From Deltaproteobacteria bacterium (GTDB taxonomy: Bacteria > Myxococcota > Myxococcia > Myxococcales > JAHFDP01): DNA of 44,157 bases. Where the stretch lies: the NCBI GenBank assembly GCA_023248955.1, contig JAHFDP010000029.1, positions 1-44,157 on the forward strand, read 5' to 3'. The notes beneath the pieces are model-generated. The model did not search any database and had not been told where the DNA came from. It saw only the letters and a list, made by a program, of their open reading frames with translations. Shown here one piece after another: positions 17,792 to 25,117 of the stretch (its first letter is position 1; each line of letters opens with the position of its first letter). Made by a program: the position numbers and the translations under genes.

Positions 17792-19249
17792 GTGGGCGGA
17801 CTCTTCTCAATTTTAAGACAACGGCCATTCGAGACGCTCCCACGCATTGCCTTCCCTGCGGAACCGACGCTCGACGAACTCCGCGATCGGGATCGCCTCG
17901 AGGAAATTCGCGAATTCGTAGCAGTTTGCAGCAACTGGCTAGCATTGCCTCTCTATCTCGTTTTTTGGCTCTGCGACCTGATTTACGTCCCCGAACATAA
18001 ATGGGAGTTTTTAGCCGTTCGTACAGCCATGGCGCTCAGCTGCCTCGGCATTAACTATGAGATCAAGCGCCCCGGTAACACGCTTCTCCGCACTGAACTC
18101 ATCGGAATTCTGTGCTGCGCCTGTAATAGCGTCACCATCACCTATTTGATTTTTCGTTCAGGCGACATCGATTCCCCTTATTACGCCGGACTCAATCTTG
18201 TTGGCTTCGGGCTAATTACATTCGTTCCGTGGAGACGCCCGACACTCATTGCAATCGTAACACTCACGTATGGTCCATTTCTTTTTATCTCGGCCGCGAC
18301 CCAACTGAATGCGAGCACCTTCCGCCCTTTCATCGTCCACTTCTTCTTCATCGTCGGCACCATCGTCATCGCCTTGGTGGTTCGCCACTTCACCGAAAAT
18401 CTCCGCCGGCGCGAAACCGATCTCCGCATGCGCAACGAGCTCGAAGTCCGCCGCAAGACGCAAGAAGCCGTCCGCCTTCGCGCGCTCAACCGGCAATTCA
18501 GCCCGCAAATCGTCTCGGCAATTCAGTCCGGCCGCATCAAGCTCGTCGACGCGCCGCACACCGCGTCCATCTGCACCATCTTCATCGACGTCGTGAACTC
18601 GACGCAGCACGTGAAAGACATGGCGCCCGAACAGGCCAACAAGGTCATCGCCATGTTCCTCGACGACACCATGCGAACGTTCCTCAAGTACAACATCACC
18701 ATCGACAAATTTCTCGGCGACGGCGTCCACGGCATGGCCGGCGATCCGGTTCCGCGTACCGATTACGTCGAGTCGGTCGTCGATTGCGCGCTGGAAGTGC
18801 TGGCGCGAATCCGCGCCAAGGAAGGAAATTATCGCGCGCTCTGGACCGATGATATGCAAGTACGCGTCGGCATCGCGATGGGCGACGCCAGCGTTGGCTT
18901 TTTTGGGAGCGAGGACTACTTCAAGAGCTACACTGCGATCGGTCGTCCAGTGAACTTGGCTTCACGTCTCTGTGCAGCCGCCGGCACCAACGAAATTCTC
19001 ATCAGCGAAAGGGTCGCGAGGCGAATCATGGAAACCAGAAACTACACACTGCGCAGCGCCGGGGCATTGAAGCTCAAGGGGTTCGAGTCCGAGAAGATCG
19101 GCGCCTTCGAGGTAACCAGCGACGACATCAGCACGATCACCGAAATTCCGATTTGCCCGGAAGGTCACGGCGTGCTGCACCTCGACAACGCCGGCGGCGT
19201 CTACGTCTTTCAGTGCCACTCTTGCGATTTTCTTCAGCGGGAGTTGTAG
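17792..19249 (+). CDS. Membrane-bound class III adenylate/guanylate cyclase
   Basis: A 485-residue protein starting at GTG 17792, 9 bp after the methyltransferase gene, so probably translationally coupled. Residues about 45-200 hold six predicted membrane helices (such as LALPLYLVFWLCDLIYV and IVHFFFIVGTIVIALVV), forming the sensor part. A short helical linker (200-245) leads to the catalytic domain at 255-440. The metal-binding Asp are D266 (FIDVVNST) and D310 (KFLGDGVHG), with K306 at a purine-contact position. The transition-state Asn/Arg are N388 and R392 in VNLASRL. It should make cAMP or cGMP as a dimer. The last 35 residues carry a His and three Cys (ICPEGHG, QCHSC) that could bind a metal. 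Confidence 0.88.
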   Translation: MGGLFSILRQRPFETLPRIAFPAEPTLDELRDRDRLEEIREFVAVCSNWLALPLYLVFWLCDLIYVPEHKWEFLAVRTAMALSCLGINYEIKRPGNTLLRTELIGILCCACNSVTITYLIFRSGDIDSPYYAGLNLVGFGLITFVPWRRPTLIAIVTLTYGPFLFISAATQLNASTFRPFIVHFFFIVGTIVIALVVRHFTENLRRRETDLRMRNELEVRRKTQEAVRLRALNRQFSPQIVSAIQSGRIKLVDAPHTASICTIFIDVVNSTQHVKDMAPEQANKVIAMFLDDTMRTFLKYNITIDKFLGDGVHGMAGDPVPRTDYVESVVDCALEVLARIRAKEGNYRALWTDDMQVRVGIAMGDASVGFFGSEDYFKSYTAIGRPVNLASRLCAAAGTNEILISERVARRIMETRNYTLRSAGALKLKGFESEKIGAFEVTSDDISTITEIPICPEGHGVLHLDNAGGVYVFQCHSCDFLQREL

Positions 19250-19256
19250 GCGACGC

Positions 19257-20102
19257 TTACGGCTTCACCGTAAACGTCCGCTCGGTGTGGTTGAAAACGT
19301 TCTCGACGGCGTTGCCCTTCTTGTCGAGGAGATCGAGCGCGACCTTGTGCTCACCGGGCGCAAGACCCTCGAGCCAGAGCGGCTTCCACACCGTGATGAG
19401 CGGCCACTCTTTTCCGTCGACCGTCATCCGAACCTTGTAGGCCTTCGGTCCGAGTTTGGCCTTGGTCAGCCAGAAGTCGACCATGATTCGCTCCGCATCT
19501 TTGCCGGCGTACTCGCCCTTCGGACGTGAATAGGTCAGCAGCGGCTTGCGCAGATCAGGCCATTTGCCTTTCGTCGCTTCTTTCTTGCCGACGAAAAACC
19601 GCACCATGGCGAACGCGCCGGGCGCCTTAATCGACTCGTGCCAAGGCCGCGAAGGAAACGCGCGAACGGTGTGCGCGCCAGGCGTGAGGCCCTTGAGCAC
19701 GAACGGCCGCGTGGCGTCGTAGTCCGCTTGATAGGGTTGGTTGTCGAGGATGACGTGAACGTGCGGCGCCTTCTCTCCCGGCGCAGGCGGCGCGCCAGGC
19801 GTCTTGTACCCGCTCAGACGAAACACCACGTCGAGGTTCGGGCTATCCGCGCCGACGCTGTTTTCCTTCGGGCTCACGAACTCCAATTTGACGTCTTTGA
19901 AAATTGGTGCGTCGCCGCCGATCCCTGTGTCGTACTCAGCGCCATCGTGCACGTGTTCCGCTGGAGCGGCGACGGGAGCGTCGGGCAACGCAGCCTCGGG
20001 CTTCTTTGGTGCATCGGCGGAGTCCTTCGGGGACTTTTGGACCGGCTGCGCAGTCGCGAGAAGCGGGACGAAAAGCAGAGTCAGCAGCATGTTGGCGCGC
20101 AT
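19257..20102 (-). CDS. Secreted protein of unknown function with Ig-like halves
   Basis: A 281-residue protein. ATG 20102 follows GGAG at 5-nt spacing and opens a cleavable signal (MRANMLLTLLFVPLLATAQP). A Pro/Ala/Lys linker (20-50) precedes two beta-rich halves. The first holds PHVHVILDNQPYQADYD and LTPGAHTVRAFPSRPWHES; the second holds YKVRMTVDGKEWPLITVWKPLW and LAPGEHKVALDLLDKKGN. The paired patterns suggest two Ig or fibronectin-like domains. The HVHVILDN segment recalls small periplasmic domains of unknown function; no enzyme motif is seen. It is convergent with the cyclase gene (7 bp apart) and divergent from the mannosyltransferase gene. A periplasmic or surface location is inferred. 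Confidence 0.78.
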   Translation of the reverse strand: MRANMLLTLLFVPLLATAQPVQKSPKDSADAPKKPEAALPDAPVAAPAEHVHDGAEYDTGIGGDAPIFKDVKLEFVSPKENSVGADSPNLDVVFRLSGYKTPGAPPAPGEKAPHVHVILDNQPYQADYDATRPFVLKGLTPGAHTVRAFPSRPWHESIKAPGAFAMVRFFVGKKEATKGKWPDLRKPLLTYSRPKGEYAGKDAERIMVDFWLTKAKLGPKAYKVRMTVDGKEWPLITVWKPLWLEGLAPGEHKVALDLLDKKGNAVENVFNHTERTFTVKP

Positions 20103-20193
20103 GCGATCTCCTGGATGCCTTGGTGTGCGCGGAGCATAATGCCGGCGCGCTGGCGCGCAAGTTGTGTCCGAAAAGAGTAATAAGTGTATTATT

Positions 20194-21909
20194 ATGAATG
20201 TGGACGACAGACGGCCCTCGCTGACCTCGCACGAGCTGGCACTCCTCCTCCTCGCCGTCGCGGCAATCGCGCTGGGCTGTTACGCACGGCTGGCAATGCT
20301 CAGCTATCCGAATCACGAATCGTTCGACGAGGCCCATTACCCGCGAGCGGCCGAAATACTGGTCGAACGCCAGCCCTATGGGAACATCTATCACCCGCCT
20401 TTTGGAATCATGTTGATGGCGACCGGGATTCTCCTCCTCGGCAAAACGCCGTTTGGCTGGCGATTCCCTTCCGCGATGGCCGGCCTCTTGACCATCGTGC
20501 TCGTCTCCGTCGCCGCGCATCAGGTAACCCGAAGTCGCGTTACCGCGCTCCTCGTCGCCTGCATGATCGCCATGGACGGCCTGTTCATCACGTTTTCCCG
20601 GACAGCACTGCTCGACAGCTTTCTCGTCCCGCTCATCTTCGCCGCGGTAGTGCTGAGCGATCGGGTGCGGCGGAGCACGGCTTTCGTCTTCGCCGTTGGA
20701 ACCCTCGTTGGCCTGGCGATGGCGACGAAATGGAGCGGTCTCTTTGTGCTAGCGCCCATCGCATGGATTGCCTGGCGGCGGGGATGGACGCGGTGGGTTC
20801 CCTTGCTAGCAATGTGGGCCTTCTTGATTTACGCGGCGCTGGTCGTCTTCAATGAAATCCTCCAGAAATCGCCCCATCCCATTCAATCAGCCTGGGCGTG
20901 GCAGATCGAAACGTGGCACTACCACCACCATTTAACCGAAGGGCATTTCTATGCGTCCCGCTGGTATCAATGGCCGTTCATGCTGGTACCCGTTCTTTTC
21001 GACAAAGGAGAACAGGAGGGGCTCTTTTGCACAATCATGTCGCTGGCCAATCCGTTCCTCCTCTATTCGTCGACGCTGGCCGTTGGAGGCACACTGGGAT
21101 TTGCGCCGCTTCAGCTTCACGAGCCCACCTTCCGGAAGCAGTTTCGAGAATCCTTTTTCCCAATTCTCGTCGGTTATGCCGCATTCTTTTTGCCCTGGGC
21201 CGTCATTAGTCGCCCGGGCTTTTTTTATTACTATCTTCCCGCTTATGGGTTTGCGCTGATCCTAATAGCAATACTTCTTACCCATCTTTGGGAAAACATC
21301 GGTTGGGGCAAATACGCCGTTCTCTGTTTCCTGTCGGTAGCGAGCGCCTGCACCGTTTATCTGCTTCCGCTCAATGTCGGCACTCCTCTAACCGATGCTG
21401 AATTCCGATCCAGAATGTGGCTGTCTTCCTGGGACGATCCCTCGAGATTCCATGACATGGGAACGTTACCAATCATCATCGATTTCGGAGCGCCGAACGT
21501 CGAGTCGTGGAGCGATCCGGAGGCGGCACCACAAATCCAAGATCTCGCGGAATTTGGATCTCTTTGGACGAACAACAACCATGTGTTTTTCCCATTTACA
21601 CGCGAAGGCCAGTCGGCGCGATTCAGTTTTGAATCAGCGGAAGCGTGCGTAGCGAATATCGATTTGTATGCAACGTCGGCCTCCGATTATGGAGTAATTT
21701 CCATTCGATTAAGTGGCGCGAAACGGCACGCGACCACGGCCGATCTTTATTCGAGCCAAGGAATTGGGCAACAAATTCTTCGTTTTTCCCACGTTGCTTT
21801 AAGGGCGGGAAAAAACGAACTCGAGGTGCGAATCACGGGCAAGAACGCAAGCTCTGGTGGATACCAGGCCGGATTCGATCGACTCGAATTTCGCTGCGAG
21901 CGTCCGTAA
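20194..21909 (+). CDS. PMT-family protein mannosyltransferase-like glycosyltransferase
   Basis: A 571-residue polytopic membrane protein of the GT39/PMT type. The first periplasmic loop holds FDEAHYPR, whose Asp-Glu (about residues 45-46) are the catalytic pair of PMT enzymes, and HPPFGIML. FSRTALLDSFL and, in the C-terminal four-helix part, ASRWYQWPFM and FFYYYLPAYGF also fit the family. Such enzymes move a mannose from polyprenyl phosphate to Ser/Thr of exported proteins. After the last membrane helix (about residue 390) some 170 soluble residues remain with a beta-sandwich look (ARFSFESAEACVANIDLYA, LEVRITGKNASSGGY), possibly a glycan-binding domain. GTG 20164 is an alternative start; neither start has a good ribosome binding site. 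Confidence 0.85.
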   Translation: MNVDDRRPSLTSHELALLLLAVAAIALGCYARLAMLSYPNHESFDEAHYPRAAEILVERQPYGNIYHPPFGIMLMATGILLLGKTPFGWRFPSAMAGLLTIVLVSVAAHQVTRSRVTALLVACMIAMDGLFITFSRTALLDSFLVPLIFAAVVLSDRVRRSTAFVFAVGTLVGLAMATKWSGLFVLAPIAWIAWRRGWTRWVPLLAMWAFLIYAALVVFNEILQKSPHPIQSAWAWQIETWHYHHHLTEGHFYASRWYQWPFMLVPVLFDKGEQEGLFCTIMSLANPFLLYSSTLAVGGTLGFAPLQLHEPTFRKQFRESFFPILVGYAAFFLPWAVISRPGFFYYYLPAYGFALILIAILLTHLWENIGWGKYAVLCFLSVASACTVYLLPLNVGTPLTDAEFRSRMWLSSWDDPSRFHDMGTLPIIIDFGAPNVESWSDPEAAPQIQDLAEFGSLWTNNNHVFFPFTREGQSARFSFESAEACVANIDLYATSASDYGVISIRLSGAKRHATTADLYSSQGIGQQILRFSHVALRAGKNELEVRITGKNASSGGYQAGFDRLEFRCERP

Positions 21910-21939
21910 CCTTGCACGCTAGGCAGCGCGTAAGGTGCA

Positions 21940-22278
21940 TTAGGTGTCGAGCAACAACGCGGCAATCTTTCGCTGCACCTCGACCACGACGGATCTCGGG
22001 ACGCGCCCCTTCGGCTTCATTTTTCGGGCCCGCCAATCGAGGTTTTTCAAGTGATCCGCAAGAACCGCGCCCTGAACAGGTAGCCCTGCCAATAAAGGAA
22101 CCTCAAACGGGTAGCCTTTGACATGAGAGGTAATCGGGCAAACTACCGCAAGCCCTACTTTTTCGTTGTACGCCTTCGGAGAGAGAACCAGCGCGGGCCG
22201 ATGGCCAGCCTGCTCGCGACCTGCCTGCGGCATGAAATTCAGCCAGACCAGATCTCCTCGGTCCGGTACGTAACTCAC
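21940..22278 (-). CDS. mazF: MazF endoribonuclease toxin
   Basis: A 112-residue toxin very like E. coli MazF: YVPDRGDLVWLNF, EQAGHRPALVLSP, CPITSHVKGYPFEV and DHLKNLDWRAR all have direct counterparts. The catalytic Arg (in GHRP) and Thr (in CPIT) are present. MazF is a ribosome-independent mRNA interferase; E. coli MazF cuts at ACA, but the site preference here is not readable. The start is GTG 22278, sharing GTGA with the antitoxin stop, so the two are translationally coupled. It is convergent with the mannosyltransferase gene, whose stop is 30 bp away. Confidence 0.95.
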   Translation of the reverse strand: MSYVPDRGDLVWLNFMPQAGREQAGHRPALVLSPKAYNEKVGLAVVCPITSHVKGYPFEVPLLAGLPVQGAVLADHLKNLDWRARKMKPKGRVPRSVVVEVQRKIAALLLDT

Positions 22279-22514
22279 CAGACCTCGCCTCCGACCCGTT
22301 CACCGGTATCGGTTTCGCCGTGGAGGTTATCGGCGGTCACTCCTGCCAGCAACGATTTCAGCGTCGGCTGCGGTTCGATGGGGACAACAATGAGACGCCT
22401 GCCGCGAAGTTGCAGATCGACGTTGGATCCATCTTCGATGTTCGCCCCTTGCGCGAAAGATCGCGGGATGCGCATCGCCAGGCTATTGCCCCATTTTTGG
22501 ATTTTGCCTCGCAT
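22275..22514 (-). CDS. mazE: MazE antitoxin
   Basis: A 79-residue antitoxin. ATG 22514 is chosen because it follows GGAG at 6-nt spacing and the protein then starts MRGKIQKWGNSLAMRIPR, the classic MazE AbrB-fold opening; a longer frame upstream adds 39 residues unlike the family. The C-terminal tail (LAGVTADNLHGETDTGER and a final GGEVW) matches the E. coli MazE segment that wraps around MazF. It should neutralise MazF and repress the operon. It overlaps mazF by 4 bp. Confidence 0.93.
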   Translation of the reverse strand: MRGKIQKWGNSLAMRIPRSFAQGANIEDGSNVDLQLRGRRLIVVPIEPQPTLKSLLAGVTADNLHGETDTGERVGGEVW

Positions 22515-22536
22515 GGACGGCTCCGTGTCTACTTTG

Positions 22537-22565
22537 AAGATACATCGATTTTTGGTGACACGCAA
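22537..22565 (-). promoter_or_regulatory. Predicted promoter of mazEF
   Basis: On the minus strand TTGCGT (22565-22560) and TATCTT (22542-22537) are separated by 17 bp. The predicted transcript start is about 15 nt upstream of the mazE ATG at 22514. GTGTC/GACAC arms surrounding the -10 could form part of an operator. Confidence 0.4.
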
Positions 22566-22685
22566 ACCGTCTTTGCGTTCCGAGCGTGCCACTGCTGCTG
22601 GCGATTTGGCGCCCCCCACGCTGTATTGCAACCGCCATGACGACAGCCCGCGCCTCGACCGCTAAGCGACTGTGCGGGCGACGCA

Positions 22686-23165
22686 TTAGACGCGGGTCGC
22701 GCGCAGCGCCCGGCGTTCTAGACGGTGCGCCCGGCGCTCGCCTGCTTCTTCTTGGCGACGCCACTCGTCGGCGGTCTCGGGCACCAGCGGCGGCACCGGA
22801 ACCGTACGGCCCTTCTCGTCGCGCGCCACGAACGTCAGGTAGGCAGTGGCCGCGTGTTTGCGCTCGCCGGTCAGCGGATTTTCCGCCAGCACGCGCACGC
22901 CGACTTCCATCGACGAATGCCACGCCGCGTTTACCTGCGCCAGAAGCACCACCACTTCGCCCTGCTCAATCGGCGCCACGAAGTGAATGTCATCCATGGA
23001 CGCGGTCACCACCACGCGCCGGCAATGGCGCTGCGCCGCGATGCCGCCGGCGATGTCGACCCAGGAGATGATTCGCCCGCCAAACGCCGTTCCCAGCGCG
23101 TTGGCATCGCTCGGAAGAACGATTTCCGTCTTTTCCACCGCTGAAAGTCGCGGCGGACGGGACAT
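22686..23165 (-). CDS. Acyl-CoA thioesterase, hotdog fold (YciA-like)
   Basis: A 159-residue hotdog-fold protein. The conserved segment NALGTAFGGRIISWVDIAGGIAAQRHC (about residues 23-48) holds the Asp of the YciA/cytosolic acyl-CoA hydrolase family, and TASMDDIHFVAPIEQGE, AAWHSSMEVGVRV and AATAYLTFVA follow in family order. It should hydrolyse acyl-CoA to free acid and CoA in the cytoplasm; chain length is unknown. ATG 23165 is chosen; GTG 23192 would start right after the ExbD stop and add nine residues. As the last gene of the exbB-exbD-exbD operon it recalls the thioesterase ybgC beside tolQR in enterics, though the subfamily differs. Confidence 0.88.
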   Translation of the reverse strand: MSRPPRLSAVEKTEIVLPSDANALGTAFGGRIISWVDIAGGIAAQRHCRRVVVTASMDDIHFVAPIEQGEVVVLLAQVNAAWHSSMEVGVRVLAENPLTGERKHAATAYLTFVARDEKGRTVPVPPLVPETADEWRRQEEAGERRAHRLERRALRATRV

Positions 23166-23192
23166 GTTTATATTGAATGTAGAAGCTGACAC

Positions 23193-23762
23193 TTATGGCT
23201 TAGCAGCTGCGGGCTGCGGCGCTTCCGAGCCTTTGCTAAGCGCGGCGAAATTAAGATTGCCGTAGCCAGCCTGGTTGCACGAAAACATTACGCGCTTGAT
23301 CACCTTGAACTGCACCTTCCGATCGGCCTGGATATTCACCACGCCACGGAACGGTTTGTCGTCGCCCTGGTGCGCCTGCTCGTACTTACGCTTCTCATCG
23401 CGAAGCGCCTCTTCGAGGGCGGGAACGTTCCACACGTCGCCCTTCTCAAGCTCGCCAGAGTCGGCCACGCGCGTACCGTCGAGCGAAAGCGTTTCCGCCG
23501 AGAGCGAAACCACCGGGGCCCGTTCGATCTCAGCGCCATGGTGTGCTTCCGGAAGGCGAATGTCCTTCGACATGAAGAGAATTTCGCCGTTGGCGTTGAA
23601 GTTCGCGAGAAGGAAGATGACGATCATCGTCATCACGTCCACGAGGCTGGTCAGCTGCAGCGCCGCGTAGGGATTCTTCTTGCCGCGGCCAAACTTCTTG
23701 CCGAAGACTTTCGACTTCGCCAGCCGCTCGCCGGGGCGTTTGCCTGGAGTGACGATCGGCAT
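23193..23762 (-). CDS. ExbD/TolR-family biopolymer transport protein, second copy
   Basis: A 189-residue protein with one N-terminal membrane helix after a basic tail. The helix reads LQLTSLVDVMTMIVIFLLANF (about residues 36-56), with the Asp that carries protons in ExbD/TolR/MotB-type motors. The periplasmic part ends in a fold containing RGVVNIQADRKVQFKVIKRVMFSCNQAGY, close to the ExbD ligand-binding core. The start ATG shares one base with the stop of the first exbD (TGATG). It should form a stator with the ExbB upstream and use the proton motive force to drive an outer-membrane process; no TonB or TolA gene is in the window. The Ala/Pro tail is unusual but short. Confidence 0.9.
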   Translation of the reverse strand: MPIVTPGKRPGERLAKSKVFGKKFGRGKKNPYAALQLTSLVDVMTMIVIFLLANFNANGEILFMSKDIRLPEAHHGAEIERAPVVSLSAETLSLDGTRVADSGELEKGDVWNVPALEEALRDEKRKYEQAHQGDDKPFRGVVNIQADRKVQFKVIKRVMFSCNQAGYGNLNFAALSKGSEAPQPAAAKP

Positions 23763-24241
23763 CAGTTCACCGCCGCGCTAACGGAAACATCTGGAAATTG
23801 CTCGCCGACGCAGGTGTCCACCGTGGAAACGAGGTCGTCGTAATTCACGCCGTCCTCGGGGAGCACGGTGAGCGTCCGCTGCTCGGGCAACGCGGCTTTC
23901 ACGGTCTTGAGCTTTTCGGCGAGCATCTTGTAGTCGTACCGTTGCTCGCCGTTGCCAGCGATGCGCGGAATCTCGTTGGTGGTGCCCGGGAGCACGAGCG
24001 AAAAACCGCGCTCGGTCACCATCACTTTGATGTCCACGTTTTTCTGCTCTTCCTGCTGTTCTTGCGGCGGGCCGCCCGATTGCGAAACCTGCAACCGGGA
24101 AACCTGAGTCCAGACCGCCGTGATCAAGAGAAACGAGATGCAGCAAGAGAGCAAGTCGATGAACGGAACAACGTTCAGCTCCGCGTCGAGTGGCTTTTTG
24201 CCCTTTTTACCGCCTGAGTCTACCGGTGCTGCGCCGCCCAT
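23762..24241 (-). CDS. ExbD/TolR-family biopolymer transport protein, first copy
   Basis: A 159-residue ExbD-like protein. After a Lys/Gly-rich cytoplasmic tail comes ELNVVPFIDLLSCCISFLLI (about 20-40), with the motor Asp in the FID word. A Gln/Glu-rich stretch (75-90) links to the periplasmic domain (VDIKVMVTERGFSLVLPG, TLTVLPEDGVNYDDLVSTVD). The ribosome binding site GAGGAG lies 5 nt before ATG 24241, inside a 20-bp-period AT-rich direct repeat. With the second ExbD it may make a heterodimer around the ExbB pentamer; two different ExbD genes after one ExbB is common in Myxococcota-like genomes. Confidence 0.92.
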   Translation of the reverse strand: MGGAAPVDSGGKKGKKPLDAELNVVPFIDLLSCCISFLLITAVWTQVSRLQVSQSGGPPQEQQEEQKNVDIKVMVTERGFSLVLPGTTNEIPRIAGNGEQRYDYKMLAEKLKTVKAALPEQRTLTVLPEDGVNYDDLVSTVDTCVGEQFPDVSVSAAVN

Positions 24242-24249
24242 GGAATCTC

Positions 24250-24282
24250 CTCAATATATATTATTTATTCTCAATATATATT
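24250..24282. repeat. Short AT-rich direct repeat between exbB and exbD
   Basis: CTCAATATATATT occurs at 24250-24262 and 24270-24282, 20 bp apart. It fills the 40-bp gap between the exbB stop and the exbD start and is very AT-rich compared with its surroundings. One copy adjoins the exbD ribosome binding site. It might be an mRNA processing or translation-tuning site. Confidence 0.7.
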
Positions 24283-24941
24283 TAGGCTTGCGGCAACTTC
24301 ATCTTTTCGCGGTTCTGCATGATCAGGTTCAACACGCCCACGGTGGTCTCGTTGATGTCGTCCACCATGTGCTGCGTGCGGCCCTGGAGCAGCGAGAAGG
24401 CGACCAGTGCTGGAATGGCCACGATGAGTCCGAAGGCCGTGCAGTTCATGGCTTCGGCGATACCGGCCGAGAGGACTTTTGCCTTTTCCGAAGCGTCGAC
24501 GCCGGCCACGGCCGCGAAGCAGCGAATCAGACCGGCGATGGTGCCGAGCAGGCCGAGCAGCGTGGCCACGTTGCCGATCATCGCGAGGTAACCGGTGCGC
24601 TTTTCGATCATCGGCAGCTCGCGGAGGCTGGCTTCGTCCATGGCGGCCTGAACTTCAGCCTCGCCCTTGGGAACGTTGAGCAGGCCCGCTTTGACGATGG
24701 ACGTCAGCGGCGTCGGCTTTTGACCGGCGGTGTAGCTGATGGCCTGGTCGAGATCACCGGCGAAGATGTGCTTCTTCAGCCCGCGGAGAAACGCCTCTTT
24801 GTCGATGTTGGCGCGGAAAAAGAGAACGGCGATGCGATCGATGGCGACGGCCAGGAAGAAAACCAGCATGACCGCGATCGGGTACATGCCCCAGCTGCCA
24901 CCCTCCCAAGCTTCCGCGACAACTTCAAAGAAACGGCCCAA
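24282..24941 (-). CDS. exbB: ExbB/TolQ/MotA-family proton channel protein
   Basis: A 219-residue membrane protein with three predicted helices: WGMYPIAVMLVFFLAVAID (about 17-35), GNVATLLGLLGTIAGLIRCF (about 123-142) and AFGLIVAIPALVAFSLLQ (about 168-185). GLLGTIAGLI is the family signature. The start is TTG 24941, five nt after a perfect AGGAGGT. It builds the pentameric stator that, with ExbD, converts proton flow into work across the envelope. It is the first gene of the operon with two exbD genes and a thioesterase. A 15-bp palindrome lies 32 bp upstream and may be an operator. Confidence 0.93.
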   Translation of the reverse strand: MGRFFEVVAEAWEGGSWGMYPIAVMLVFFLAVAIDRIAVLFFRANIDKEAFLRGLKKHIFAGDLDQAISYTAGQKPTPLTSIVKAGLLNVPKGEAEVQAAMDEASLRELPMIEKRTGYLAMIGNVATLLGLLGTIAGLIRCFAAVAGVDASEKAKVLSAGIAEAMNCTAFGLIVAIPALVAFSLLQGRTQHMVDDINETTVGVLNLIMQNREKMKLPQA

Positions 24942-24973
24942 AGCAGACCTCCTAGAGGGAATTTGAATCTAAA

Positions 24974-24988
24974 CGGGCACAGTGCCCG
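24974..24988. promoter_or_regulatory. Operator-like palindrome upstream of exbB
   Basis: CGGGCACAGTGCCCG is a perfect 15-bp palindrome around a central A, 32 bp upstream of the TTG start of exbB. Position and symmetry suit a repressor site or a 5'-UTR hairpin; no regulator is known. Confidence 0.4.
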
Positions 24989-25117
24989 CCGCCACGACAA
25001 TCTGAACCCCATCAAGACAACCGTCAATCGGACGAACGACCGAGCACGCAAACCGATGCTTGGACCGAGGGACGCTAGCACCGTGATTTCCGGAGTGTCA
25101 AGGCGCATGCAGTGAAT

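Noticed and set aside
24120-25115. Plus-strand open frame of 331 codons across the exbB/exbD genes
   Set aside because: It is antisense to three well-supported motor genes and has a composition typical of shadow frames.
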